In this document: positions 6,162 through 14,301 of the stretch, piece after piece
Layout of the letters: each line of letters opens with the position of its first letter
Numbering within the stretch: position 1 is the first letter of the stretch
Source of the DNA: a virus
Length of the DNA: 34,398 bases
Virus record (IMG/VR): IMGVR_UViG_3300042544_003254
Location: 1 to 34,398 of that record
Direction: 5' to 3' (one strand)
Notes under the pieces: model-generated
The model's input: the letters and a program-made list of their open reading frames with translations, nothing else
Databases searched by the model: none
Told to the model about the DNA's origin: nothing
Program-made: the position numbers and the translations under genes

Positions 6162-8462
6162 ATGTCAACAAGAACAATTTTGTCACCAGGTGTGGAAGTT
6201 CGCGAGCGCGATTTATCACTCGTAGCTCCAAACAATGTTGGAACAACAGTATTCGTAACAGGCTTTGCAAATCAAGGTCCATCAGATGAAGTGCTTAAGA
6301 TCACAACACGTGATGAACTTGAGCTAATCTACGGTACTCCTACTAACTCAGCAGAAAGATACTTCTATCACACAGTGAGAGAGCTTCTTAACTCTCCAGC
6401 AAACATTTATACATCAAGATTGCCATATGGCCTTGGAAGTGGTAGCGGATTTACAACAAAGTATTCCGCTCTTGTATATCCAGTTTCTACTGTTACATCT
6501 TCTACTAGTGCTACATCCAATACGCTTAACGTTTCTGCAGGTACATATGTCTTAGGTTCACCTACACACATGGAACTTACTGACACACAGTATCAGTCAA
6601 TTATTGAAGGATCTGCGTTTACATGGTCTGCTTCTGCTAGCACATCTTTTAGCACTCTTGGCGACCTTGGAAAAGCTGGTGTCGTTGTTCTCAATAAATC
6701 ACAAACAGCGATTAACGATCAGTTCGAAGGTTACTATATCGGTATTGGTGATAACTTCAATCTTAACCCTGGTACGGCATTTAATAGTATTACAGGTGTT
6801 AACACACTCAACTCGAGCTTAACTTCTACAGCAACATACATTCCTGTTCCAACTGGTACACTTCAGTTCCAACTTACTGCAGCAGTTAATGGTGCTTCGA
6901 ACAGTATTTCGCAAGTGATGGAGAATCTTACTGATTATCAACCAAGCGAAACTCAAGATGCTGATTTACTTAATATCGGTGTGTTTAAGCTTCGTAAATC
7001 GCTTTTCTCAACTGAAGCATTCAAGCTTGATTATGTTCTCGACGAAAAAGTAGTTGGTTCGATTGATTATTTCAAAACTATCAATGACGAAAAAGGCGGT
7101 CCTGCTATTAGTTATTTCCTAGAAAGCACTGATGAAAACTCACGTAACACTACAGTTCTTGTTAATGATTTTATCTCTAACAGACTTAGTACATCTTCGA
7201 TTGGTGTAGATGGTGTTCCGCTTAAGAAGGTTCGCGTGTTAACTAAGTCTCTTATCGATAACAATAATCAAACAACTTCAGGCGTATCGACAAGTACACT
7301 TAACTCGCTTGTTGCTACTCTAGGTTTTGCTGATAACCTTTACCCTCTAGGTGCTTATACAGGTGTTGCAGCTAATACAAAAGATCTTGGAGATATTCCA
7401 ACTAAGCTTGACCGTGCACTTGATTCGGTTCGCAACGACGATATCTATGAATTAGATCTTGTTGTTGAAGCTGGTCTAGGTACAATTTACGCTGCTGCTT
7501 CTGGTGCTCAAACTGCATACTACGACGAGACTAACTATAACAGCAATCTATCAACTCAAGTATCTGGTCTAAGAACAACAGGTACGCCGAGCAACGATGG
7601 TGTTACACTTCGTAACAACTACATGACAATCTTTAACAAGTTTGCAAACTTCTGCTCACCTGGTTATATCGGCGGTGGTCGTGGTGACTGTATGTTTGTT
7701 GCTGACCCACTACGTCATATCTTCGTAACTGGTACAAACAACAAGATTGCAGCTAATAAGAATTCAATCTATCAAAGAGACATTTACTGGGCACTTAGAC
7801 ACTTGTTCAGCACAGCTAATACATCATATGCTGCTGCTTATGCAAACTGGTCGAAAGTATATGATTCATACTCTGGCCAACAAGTATGGGCTCCATTCTC
7901 TGGTTTTGCTGCTGCAGCAATAGCTAGAAACGACGCTGCTAGATATCCATGGATTGCACCTGCTGGTTTCACAAATGGTCTTGTAACAAATGCTCTTGAG
8001 CTTGCTTCAACACCAAATCAGAAACAACGTGATGAGCTTTACAAAGTAAATCTTAACCCAGTAACATTCTTCCCTGCTCAGGGCAATGTTATCTACGGTC
8101 AAAAGACACTTAGCCGTAAGCCTAGTGCATTTGACAGAATTAATGTTCGTAGATTGTTCTTAGCTCTCGAAAGACCTTCTAAGAAACTATCACAGTTCTT
8201 CGTATTTGAACCAAACACAACATTTACTCGTACGCGACTTGTTAATGCTCTTGTACCTATCTTTGATAGAGCTAAGAACACAGAAGGGGTATATGATTAC
8301 TTGATTGTGTGCGATGAAAGAAACAATACACCACAAGTTATTGATAATAACGAACTGGTAGTTGACTTCTACATCAAGCCTGTACGCGCAAGTGAGTTTA
8401 TTCTTCTTAACTTTGTCGCAACTAGAACTGATACCAACTTCCGTGAAATTATCGGTGGCTAA
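6162..8462 (+). CDS. gp18: Tail sheath protein (T4 gp18 type)
   Basis: The contractile sheath subunit that surrounds the tail tube and drives injection. The N-terminus has the family signature LSPGVEVRERDLS (residues 7-19), followed by GTTVFVTGFANQGPSDEV and an ERYFYHTVRELLNSPA helix. The C-terminal third carries the conserved assembly domain: PWIAPAGFTNGLV, LNPVTFFPAQGNVIYGQKTL, RINVRRLFLALER, and FEPNTTFTRTRLVN, then a final ISEF-like strand ending REIIGG. At 766 residues it is about 100 longer than T4 gp18 (659), the extra probably in the surface-exposed middle domains. Followed directly by the tube gene, as in T4. Confidence 0.97.
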   Translation: MSTRTILSPGVEVRERDLSLVAPNNVGTTVFVTGFANQGPSDEVLKITTRDELELIYGTPTNSAERYFYHTVRELLNSPANIYTSRLPYGLGSGSGFTTKYSALVYPVSTVTSSTSATSNTLNVSAGTYVLGSPTHMELTDTQYQSIIEGSAFTWSASASTSFSTLGDLGKAGVVVLNKSQTAINDQFEGYYIGIGDNFNLNPGTAFNSITGVNTLNSSLTSTATYIPVPTGTLQFQLTAAVNGASNSISQVMENLTDYQPSETQDADLLNIGVFKLRKSLFSTEAFKLDYVLDEKVVGSIDYFKTINDEKGGPAISYFLESTDENSRNTTVLVNDFISNRLSTSSIGVDGVPLKKVRVLTKSLIDNNNQTTSGVSTSTLNSLVATLGFADNLYPLGAYTGVAANTKDLGDIPTKLDRALDSVRNDDIYELDLVVEAGLGTIYAAASGAQTAYYDETNYNSNLSTQVSGLRTTGTPSNDGVTLRNNYMTIFNKFANFCSPGYIGGGRGDCMFVADPLRHIFVTGTNNKIAANKNSIYQRDIYWALRHLFSTANTSYAAAYANWSKVYDSYSGQQVWAPFSGFAAAAIARNDAARYPWIAPAGFTNGLVTNALELASTPNQKQRDELYKVNLNPVTFFPAQGNVIYGQKTLSRKPSAFDRINVRRLFLALERPSKKLSQFFVFEPNTTFTRTRLVNALVPIFDRAKNTEGVYDYLIVCDERNNTPQVIDNNELVVDFYIKPVRASEFILLNFVATRTDTNFREIIGG

Positions 8463-8473
8463 TCTAACTAACT

Positions 8474-8481
8474 CATAAATA
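8474..8481 (+). promoter_or_regulatory. T4-type late promoter CATAAATA for the tail tube gene
   Basis: CATAAATA (one mismatch), spacer ATAATAT (7 nt), ATG at 8489. Confidence 0.65.
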
Positions 8482-8488
8482 ATAATAT

Positions 8489-9028
8489 ATGGCAACTACA
8501 ATCCAAACATTCTTCCAGCAAGCACAAAGAAGACAATTTGCAAGAGACTTCTTGTTTAGAGTCAAACAAATTAATCTTGCAGGTAATGCTGTTTTTAACG
8601 GTGAGTCAGATCTTGTGTATGCAAGATCTGCAGCTCTTCCAGGTAGAACAATTGAAAATAAAGCTGTTAACTACTTTGGTCAACAGTTTAACGTTCCAGG
8701 AAAATCATCTTATGATAATTCTGAAGGCTATTCAATTAACTTCTACCACGAAGAGAATATTGACTTGAGAAAGCGTTTCGAACAAGCATCGCGCGCTGTA
8801 TTTAACAATGATACTTCAACAGGTGACTACTATATGCCAGGGACAGGTGACACAATCACTCTTTCTGTGCTTAATAAAGATCTAGAAGAAATATCAACCA
8901 TTACCCTCGTTGGTGCTTCTATAAGAAATATCGGAGAGATTTCACATGAGATCGCTGATGGTACAGGTGAAATACTTAACTTCCCAGTTACTTTCTCCTA
9001 CCACTTCTATCAAGACTTTAGTGCTTAA
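8489..9028 (+). CDS. gp19: Tail tube protein (T4 gp19 type)
   Basis: A protein of 179 residues, close to T4 gp19 (163). It begins MATTIQTFFQQAQRRQFARD, then FLFRVKQINL, YARSAALPGRTIENKAVNYFGQQFNVPG and SINFYHEENIDLRKRFEQ. The second half is ITLSVLNKDLEEISTITLVGASIRNIGEIS and ends with the VTFSYHFYQDF strand. The Ala-x-x-Leu-PGR-x-I loop with FGQQFNVPG and the final F-x-Y-H-x-Y strand are characteristic of the gp19 family. It follows the sheath gene and has its own promoter and a strong terminator, which suits a high-copy virion protein. Confidence 0.93.
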   Translation: MATTIQTFFQQAQRRQFARDFLFRVKQINLAGNAVFNGESDLVYARSAALPGRTIENKAVNYFGQQFNVPGKSSYDNSEGYSINFYHEENIDLRKRFEQASRAVFNNDTSTGDYYMPGTGDTITLSVLNKDLEEISTITLVGASIRNIGEISHEIADGTGEILNFPVTFSYHFYQDFSA

Positions 9029-9048
9029 TCTAATAAGCACTAATATTC

Positions 9049-9079
9049 AAAGCGCTACGGTTTACGTAGCGCTTTTTTT
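9049..9079 (+). terminator. Rho-independent terminator after the tail tube gene
   Basis: A perfect 11-bp stem (AAAGCGCTACG / CGTAGCGCTTT) with a 5-nt loop, followed by a T-run up to 9079. Located 21 nt after the tube stop codon and one base before the next TATAAATA. Confidence 0.92.
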
Positions 9080-9080
9080 G

Positions 9081-9088
9081 TATAAATA
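9081..9088 (+). promoter_or_regulatory. T4-type late promoter TATAAATA
   Basis: Perfect octamer, spacer ACTGT (5 nt), ATG at 9094; predicted +1 is the A of the start codon. The block from the terminator T-run to the start codon is nearly identical to the minus-strand site at 2858-2877. Confidence 0.8.
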
Positions 9089-9093
9089 ACTGT

Positions 9094-9762
9094 ATGAGTA
9101 ACATAGTTCCATCGTTTTTAACGGTATTTTCTACATTTGATAAATTTTCAATACCATTACCGTTTTTATGGACTGTAACTGTCGATGAACCTCAAGGGTT
9201 AGCAGATAATATAAATTCAACATTAAGTAAAGCAGACTACGGAGCGTGGGTAGCCAAATCTCCTCTAGATTGGACTGATACGAATAATAACAATATATTT
9301 GTAGCTCAAGATTTTACTATACCGGGAGAGCAAATAGAAGCTGTATCTATCGGTGTAGATAGTAGCAGAGGTGCATTTATGCCTGGGCAAGGCGTATCAC
9401 AACGTGTTGATTTCTTACAGCGAAATGTTTCTATTAATTTTCTAGAAACTAATGCAGATATAGAGGCAATGCTCTTTAGACCATGGATTATTGCACTAGG
9501 CATTGATGGTTTGTTGGGCGGTAAATTGAGATCTACTATAACACTCACGCAGTATGATAGAAAAATGAAAATGCGTAAAGAATATACATTCTATGGTGCG
9601 TTTCCTACTAACGCTGAAGGTGTAACACTAAACTATACAGGTGACGAATTCAGTGTTAAGACCATTACATTTGGCTATACAAACTATAAGGTTAAATACC
9701 CTCTCGAAACACAAGGTTATTTTACAGGTGATATAATTAATGATACTGGAAATATTGCATAA
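9094..9762 (+). CDS. Tail-tube-like structural protein 2
   Basis: A protein of 222 residues. It has LPFLWTVTVDEP at residues 23-34, a DFTIPGEQIEAVSIGVD loop in the middle, NVSINFLETNADIEAMLFRPW, then KMRKEYTFYGAFPTNAEGV and a final VKTITFGYTNYKV strand. The IPG loop, the FLETN...RPW segment and the closing F-G-Y-x-x-Y strand are shared in outline with the two other tube-like proteins here (5546 and 8489). Probable role: part of the tube or its cap/initiator in the baseplate. It is the first gene after the tube terminator and heads the baseplate operon. Fold-level inference; no specific T4 gene number can be given. Confidence 0.5.
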   Translation: MSNIVPSFLTVFSTFDKFSIPLPFLWTVTVDEPQGLADNINSTLSKADYGAWVAKSPLDWTDTNNNNIFVAQDFTIPGEQIEAVSIGVDSSRGAFMPGQGVSQRVDFLQRNVSINFLETNADIEAMLFRPWIIALGIDGLLGGKLRSTITLTQYDRKMKMRKEYTFYGAFPTNAEGVTLNYTGDEFSVKTITFGYTNYKVKYPLETQGYFTGDIINDTGNIA

Positions 9763-9764
9763 TA

Positions 9765-10532
9765 ATGTTCACTATACATCTACCTATATCAAAAAAGCCG
9801 TTTACTGTTAAACCATTCTTGTTTAACAATGTAATAGATATTGCAAGACTCTCTTATGAAAATGATGATGAGAGTCTGTTTAAGTATCTTATTGATCATT
9901 TCGAGATAGAACCTCTCTGTATTGTAGATAAATTTTTTGTATTGTTAAAAGCTCGTCAGTTATGGCTTAGTGAGAAAGTTCGTATAAAAGATAACGATAA
10001 GTATATCGATTTAAATATGTCAAACTTATTCAAATGCTTTGACGGCGTAAGTCGTGTAGACAAAACTATTACAGATGGATTGCTTTCTATAACATTCACA
10101 CTTCCAAGGACATTAATAAGAGATAGTAATGATGATACATTTATAGAAACAATTAAGACTATAGATATACAAGATAATGTTATTTGCTTTGATACTCTAC
10201 CAAAGTCTGATCAACTGTCTATAGTATCTAAATTGCCTCCATCAACGTTTAAACTAGTAAGAGAGTTCTACAAGAGTATTCAATGGGAATACGTGTTATT
10301 CGAGTCACCAAAAAGAAATATACGCATCTCAATTGATTTTCTTACATCAGAACCATACGAGTTAATAAAAAATCTGTACAGTATATACGATCTACATTAC
10401 TGTAGAGAGGTACTACTGTACCTTTCAAAGCGAATCAGTTCTGATATACTTTATAAATCTACAATGTCGGATATTGAATATTATGTAGATGAAATCTATA
10501 GTACAGATAGCCATTCGTCTCAAACAATATAA
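9765..10532 (+). CDS. gp26/gp51-like baseplate hub assembly protein A
   Basis: A protein of 255 residues. The N-terminus FTIHLPISKKPFTVKPFLFNN resembles the LPS-x-GK-x-x-x-x-x-Pf opening of the T4 gp26-type baseplate hub/chaperone family. The remainder is helical with repeated Asp/Glu and Leu and no membrane segment. It starts 2 nt after the previous stop with no octamer, so it is probably translated from the upstream mRNA by coupling. It shares the opening motif and general composition with the next gene, so the two look like diverged paralogues. In other contractile tails such pairs act as chaperones for the tape measure or hub. Moderate certainty. Confidence 0.45.
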   Translation: MFTIHLPISKKPFTVKPFLFNNVIDIARLSYENDDESLFKYLIDHFEIEPLCIVDKFFVLLKARQLWLSEKVRIKDNDKYIDLNMSNLFKCFDGVSRVDKTITDGLLSITFTLPRTLIRDSNDDTFIETIKTIDIQDNVICFDTLPKSDQLSIVSKLPPSTFKLVREFYKSIQWEYVLFESPKRNIRISIDFLTSEPYELIKNLYSIYDLHYCREVLLYLSKRISSDILYKSTMSDIEYYVDEIYSTDSHSSQTI

Positions 10533-10535
10533 ATA
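10528..10535 (+). promoter_or_regulatory. T4-type late promoter TATAAATA
   Basis: Perfect octamer, spacer GTCTGT (6 nt), ATG at 10542. The TAA at 10530-10532 is the stop of the upstream gene. Confidence 0.75.
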
Positions 10536-10541
10536 GTCTGT

Positions 10542-11237
10542 ATGGTAGATCTCCAATCGTTTCTTGATAAAGTCGCAACACTTACTCCTCCAGCAGCCTC
10601 TGTCAAACTTCCTTCATCAGGCAAAGAAGTAAATATAACTCCTCTGAACATAATCCAACAAAAAAAACTTTTAACAGAAGGCGTTACAGATGAGTATGAG
10701 TTAATAGGTTTCACAAAGACTCTTAATGAGATAATTACTGAAGAAGTTTCAGACGCTCGCTTATGTGACAGAGCATACCTCGCAATTAAATTACGTAATA
10801 TATCTATAGATAATTACTTTGGTGATGTTGACTTATCTGAACTAACATCAGACTCGAAATGGACTAACGGTGTCGAACTTATTAAAGATGTTAAGACTGG
10901 TAACCTATCAATCTCCATTGAGATGCCATATCTTAAAGATGAAATTGTCTTACTTGATTACCTGAAAGCTAATCTAACAAGAGATGAAGAGTATAACACT
11001 CGTCTCATTTATTCAGTGGAGGTACTCAAATATATTAAGTCACTAACTATAGATGATACAGTATTAGTATTGAGCGACCTTACTATAGCTGATAGACTTG
11101 AGCTATTTGATAAGCTACCTATCATGTGTACTAAGGGAGTAGTAAGTTATATTGAGGAATTTAAAGAAAATGAGCTCAGTCTGTTAACTGTAGATGAACG
11201 TGTATTGGTTATTGATCGCGAATTCTTTAGCGTATAA
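10542..11237 (+). CDS. gp26-like baseplate hub assembly protein B
   Basis: A protein of 231 residues. Residues 20-45 read VKLPSSGKEVNITPLNIIQQ then KKLL, the signature opening of the T4 gp26-like family (LPS-x-GK, a Pro, then a charged-LL helix). Then come a DARLCDRAYLAIKLRN helix, in which the D-x-x-YL-x-x-x-x-R pattern is also family-typical, and IEMPYLKDEIVLLDYL. In T4, gp26 and gp51 assist hub assembly without being major virion parts. The next gene is the tape-measure candidate, which fits a chaperone role. Own octamer 6 nt before the ATG. Confidence 0.6.
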   Translation: MVDLQSFLDKVATLTPPAASVKLPSSGKEVNITPLNIIQQKKLLTEGVTDEYELIGFTKTLNEIITEEVSDARLCDRAYLAIKLRNISIDNYFGDVDLSELTSDSKWTNGVELIKDVKTGNLSISIEMPYLKDEIVLLDYLKANLTRDEEYNTRLIYSVEVLKYIKSLTIDDTVLVLSDLTIADRLELFDKLPIMCTKGVVSYIEEFKENELSLLTVDERVLVIDREFFSV

Positions 11238-11243
11238 TAAATA
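11236..11243 (+). promoter_or_regulatory. Late promoter octamer AATAAATA for the tape-measure candidate
   Basis: AATAAATA (one mismatch), 5 nt before a GTG start at 11249. It overlaps the stop codon of the upstream gene (11235-11237). Confidence 0.6.
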
Positions 11244-11248
11244 AAGAT

Positions 11249-13084
11249 GTGAATAAAGACACATCTAATGTCAAAACACTAGCTGAAATCGTTCAATTCT
11301 TTACTACACGGTTAGAAGGATTAAGTGATAGTACTCAACCTCAGGATAGTAGCTCAAAACAGTTAGCAGAAAAAAATGTTATACCTGGACCAGGTTCTAC
11401 CCTTGGGATAGGTGAGAGATCTGTCAATCCACGGTTAAGCAGTAATGAACGATCAAGGGTTTATGAAATAGGTACTATCTTAGCAAAAGCTCAGTATAAT
11501 TTCAATCTAACAAAGAAAGTTGATAAAAAGGAGAAGGCGTTAATACGTCAATCAGAATTTGGTATGCCTGGAAAACAATCGTTTTCAGGTACTAGAGTTA
11601 AGGGTAAAAAAGATAGTGATTCTGAAGATGGAGGTGGATTACTTGACAGTATTATGGGTATTAAAGATACTTTTGATTCTTTAAAAGATACTTTTGATTC
11701 TGCGAAGGATGGGGTTAAGAAAGCAAAGCGAGGAGTAAGACGTCTAAGAAGAGCACCAAGATCGCTTCCACGCTTAGCAAGAAGAAAACTAAGTAAAATA
11801 CGTTTGCCTAAGATATTTTCAAGAGCACCAAAGGTATCTGTACCAAAAGTACCTAAAGTATCTGTACCTAAAGTAGCAGTGCCGAAAGTGCCAAAGGTAT
11901 CTGTACCTACTGTACCAAAGGTACCTACAGTAATTCCAAAAGTTGCTACAAAAGCTGGTTCAATAGGAAGTAAGGTTCTAGATGTAGGTTCTAAGGTATC
12001 AACTGCTACAAAAGGCGTAGGTGGCGCAGGAAAAGCTACAGCTGCTTTAGGTACTATAGGTACGGCTGTTGGATCTATAGCGCCTGCGTTAGGTAAGGTA
12101 GGCTCTGCAGTCGGAACTGTCGGTAAAGTGGCAGGAAAGGTTGTGGCTCCATTAGCACTAGCTATCGATGGAGTTACCGCAGTAACAAAACTATCAACAG
12201 AAGCAGGTAGAGAGAATTTAAGAGCAACAGCTGAATCACTTGATTACCAAAAAGATTTTTTCGGCACTTTAGGAAAAGCAGTTCTATCTCCGCTTGAGAC
12301 CAGCTCAGCTATTGGTCTTGCAACTTATGATCTTATCGAGTCGTCAAGAGCTGCTGCTAAATCAGAAGCTAATTTAAAGGTAGCTGAAGAGAAATCTCAA
12401 GAGAAGACTGCGAAGTATGATACTGATAAGACTGGTAAAATAGATACACTAGAAGAAAAACTCAAGTTATGGAACTCTGCTGATTCTGGTCCTTCAAAAA
12501 TGAAGTTTTATAACGATAAAACTGGTAAGAAGTGGAGATATGATAAGCAAGCAGATACATTCACTTCATTAGAGGGTAATATGCAAATGAGCTCTAAGGA
12601 TTTTGTCAGACGTGAAACTCAAAAAGAGGGCGCTAAAACAGATAATAAAGAGCAAGCTCCTCAGCCTTCAACACCTACTATTACTGACCCTCAGCTTACA
12701 ACCCCACCACCAGCTTTTGTACCTGAACAGCCAAAAGCATTAGGTATAGCGAGAGCAGCAGGCGACATTGTTACAAAAGAGGCGGGTTTGAAAGCAAAGG
12801 AAGCAGAAAAAATAGCTACAAGCGGTGCAAAAGAACAATCACAGAATGCATCGATTGACCTAACAAGTCAGAACAATCTTATAGTTCAACAGACTCAGAT
12901 ACTATCTGAGTTGCTTAAAACGTCAAAAATGCAATTGGGCATTGTAGAAAAGGCTAAGCCAACTGTAATTAATAATACATCTGGAGGTTCGACTAATGTA
13001 TCATCAAGTAATAAGTTTGATACTGGAACTGAAACAAGTAGAAGTATGTATGGTTCATCACCTTATACCCTATCTCCTGTCTAA
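11249..13084 (+). CDS. Tape-measure / baseplate hub candidate with PKV repeats
   Basis: A protein of 611 residues from a GTG start; the ATG at 11247 is followed at once by TGA, and the octamer spacing selects the GTG. It has a charged N-terminal third, a very basic stretch (residues ~155-190: RRLRRAPRSLPRLARRKL), then about ten PKV/PTV units (193-233). A Gly/Ala/Val-rich hydrophobic block follows (about 245-312, GSAVGTVGKVAGKVVAPLAL), then helical and Gln/Ser-rich C-terminal parts. The length is close to T4 gp29 (590), the tape measure. The hydrophobic Gly/Ala block is common in tape measures that later enter the host membrane. Its position after two chaperone-like genes and before a tube-initiator candidate agrees. 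I saw no lysozyme motif. Confidence 0.5.
   Translation: MNKDTSNVKTLAEIVQFFTTRLEGLSDSTQPQDSSSKQLAEKNVIPGPGSTLGIGERSVNPRLSSNERSRVYEIGTILAKAQYNFNLTKKVDKKEKALIRQSEFGMPGKQSFSGTRVKGKKDSDSEDGGGLLDSIMGIKDTFDSLKDTFDSAKDGVKKAKRGVRRLRRAPRSLPRLARRKLSKIRLPKIFSRAPKVSVPKVPKVSVPKVAVPKVPKVSVPTVPKVPTVIPKVATKAGSIGSKVLDVGSKVSTATKGVGGAGKATAALGTIGTAVGSIAPALGKVGSAVGTVGKVAGKVVAPLALAIDGVTAVTKLSTEAGRENLRATAESLDYQKDFFGTLGKAVLSPLETSSAIGLATYDLIESSRAAAKSEANLKVAEEKSQEKTAKYDTDKTGKIDTLEEKLKLWNSADSGPSKMKFYNDKTGKKWRYDKQADTFTSLEGNMQMSSKDFVRRETQKEGAKTDNKEQAPQPSTPTITDPQLTTPPPAFVPEQPKALGIARAAGDIVTKEAGLKAKEAEKIATSGAKEQSQNASIDLTSQNNLIVQQTQILSELLKTSKMQLGIVEKAKPTVINNTSGGSTNVSSSNKFDTGTETSRSMYGSSPYTLSPV
11827..11945 (+). repeat. Tandem PKV/SVPKV coding repeat
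   Basis: Short degenerate units of the type CCAAAGGTATCTGTA encode PKVSVPKVPKV and variants, residues ~193-233 of the tape-measure candidate. A Pro every 3-6 residues should give a stiff extended segment. Confidence 0.75.
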
Positions 13085-13087
13085 ATA
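13080..13087 (+). promoter_or_regulatory. Late promoter octamer TCTAAATA
   Basis: TCTAAATA (one mismatch), spacer TTATT (5 nt), GTG start at 13093. Contains the stop TAA (13082-13084) of the upstream gene. Confidence 0.6.
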
Positions 13088-13092
13088 TTATT

Positions 13093-13878
13093 GTGAGTAT
13101 CTACAATATAGCTGCTAATAACCAGTATAAATGGACAACAGCAACCGGCCCGTTGTTAGACGAGGTGCCGCGTATATTCGCTACATCATACTTGATTCTG
13201 AAGAGTGATATACTTAATCAAATATCGACATGGGGTAACGCTATCACATCTTCAGATGGTGTTAGTTACTATGATAACCTTCATCCCATGGACGCAGGTA
13301 ATGCTACATCAGATGGTTGGATTTTTCCTTATTTTGGTGACGACGTTAGACAAATTAGTACATCGTGGGCGGACAACTATGTTGGATCTACTAACGGAAC
13401 GCAGGGACTTGCTTCATTAGGAGCTGTAGGTGTTGTAAGTCAACTAGCTGCTAATGTTCAAACAGCAGTAGGACAGTTTCAAGCAAACATTACTTCGCCT
13501 GGATCACTATACGAACCACCAAAATTCTTTAACTACGCAGAGTTAGGAGAAGGATCAGTTGGCATTGAGTTCTCTTTAATTAATACAATTAATTCTAACG
13601 ATTACGAGAAAAACTACGAGCTTGTTAAAAAATTAATAACTATAAATAAACTGAGTAGGTCATCAGGTCTTATCGTAGAGCCTGCAGCTTTGTGGAAAGT
13701 AACAGTTCCAGGTTACAGATATATTAGCTGGGCATCAGCTAATGTTGATGTCAAGCTTGTAGGGCAGAGAAAATACCTAGGTGGCAAACTGATACCTGAA
13801 GGTTATAGAGTAACAATCACTTTCACATCTCTATACACAGAACCAAGAGAACTAGAAAGTAAATATTCTAATAATTAA
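13093..13878 (+). CDS. Baseplate tube-initiator candidate (gp48/gp54 type)
   Basis: A protein of 261 residues from a GTG start. No in-frame ATG occurs until about residue 59, so GTG is very likely real. After a helical and Gly-rich N-terminal half comes LYEPPKFFNYAELGEGSVGIEFSLINTIN, then LVKKLITINKL, then WKVTVPGYRYISWASANVDVKLVGQRKYL and a final VTITFTSLYTEPREL strand. An extended strand ending F-x-L-x-NT-x, a helix of the V-x-x-LI type, and paired C-terminal strands beginning V-PG fit baseplate proteins that nucleate the tail tube (T4 gp48 and gp54). The neighbours (tape-measure candidate before, gp53-like after) agree. Family-level inference. Confidence 0.5.
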   Translation: MSIYNIAANNQYKWTTATGPLLDEVPRIFATSYLILKSDILNQISTWGNAITSSDGVSYYDNLHPMDAGNATSDGWIFPYFGDDVRQISTSWADNYVGSTNGTQGLASLGAVGVVSQLAANVQTAVGQFQANITSPGSLYEPPKFFNYAELGEGSVGIEFSLINTINSNDYEKNYELVKKLITINKLSRSSGLIVEPAALWKVTVPGYRYISWASANVDVKLVGQRKYLGGKLIPEGYRVTITFTSLYTEPRELESKYSNN

Positions 13879-13886
13879 GGGTAGAA

Positions 13887-13894
13887 TAAAAATA
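13887..13894 (+). promoter_or_regulatory. Late promoter octamer TAAAAATA
   Basis: TAAAAATA (one mismatch), spacer ATATT (5 nt), ATG at 13900. Confidence 0.5.
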
Positions 13895-13899
13895 ATATT

Positions 13900-14301
13900 A
13901 TGAAATTAGGTAACTATCAATCCGATATTAAATCCCTAAGTTCTCTAAGCATAACTGCTTACGAGAGGATTTTTAAGCTATATACAACAGAAAAGAACAC
14001 AAAGGAATTTCTGTTTTATAATATTCTTAAGAAGATTGAGATACCAGATACTATAGATGACGAACTTGTTAGTTTTTACAATGTAAAATCAGATATGCCT
14101 TTGACTATCTTATCTTACAAAATCTATGGTGATATGAAGCTTTGGTGGCTTTTGTTTCTAATAAACAAAAAAACACTTGAGACGAATAGATTCGTTGTTT
14201 CGGGAGGGATCCAAATAGAGTATATTAAACCTGAGTATCTATCATTAGTACTAAGTCAAATAACTAAAATAACTCAAGGTAATGGAAAACACTTTAACTA
14301 A
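13900..14301 (+). CDS. gp53-like baseplate wedge protein
   Basis: A protein of 133 residues. Residues 63-92 (SDMPLTILSYKIYGDMKLWW then LLFLINK) form a LysM-like segment: L-x-x-x-Y-x-x-YGD-x-x-x-WW-x-x-x-x-N. This is the diagnostic stretch of T4 gp53-type wedge proteins, which bind the baseplate hub-wedge interface. T4 gp53 is longer (196), so this is a short form. The gene has its own octamer 5 nt before the ATG, and its last 20 nt overlap the start of the hub-like gene. Confidence 0.7.
   Translation: MKLGNYQSDIKSLSSLSITAYERIFKLYTTEKNTKEFLFYNILKKIEIPDTIDDELVSFYNVKSDMPLTILSYKIYGDMKLWWLLFLINKKTLETNRFVVSGGIQIEYIKPEYLSLVLSQITKITQGNGKHFN

Noticed and set aside
13641-13648. Perfect TATAAATA on the plus strand inside the tube-initiator candidate
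   Set aside because: No ATG or GTG lies 5-8 nt downstream and the bases encode ordinary residues (T-I-N-K). It could give a 5' end for the gene at 13900, but that gene has its own octamer.
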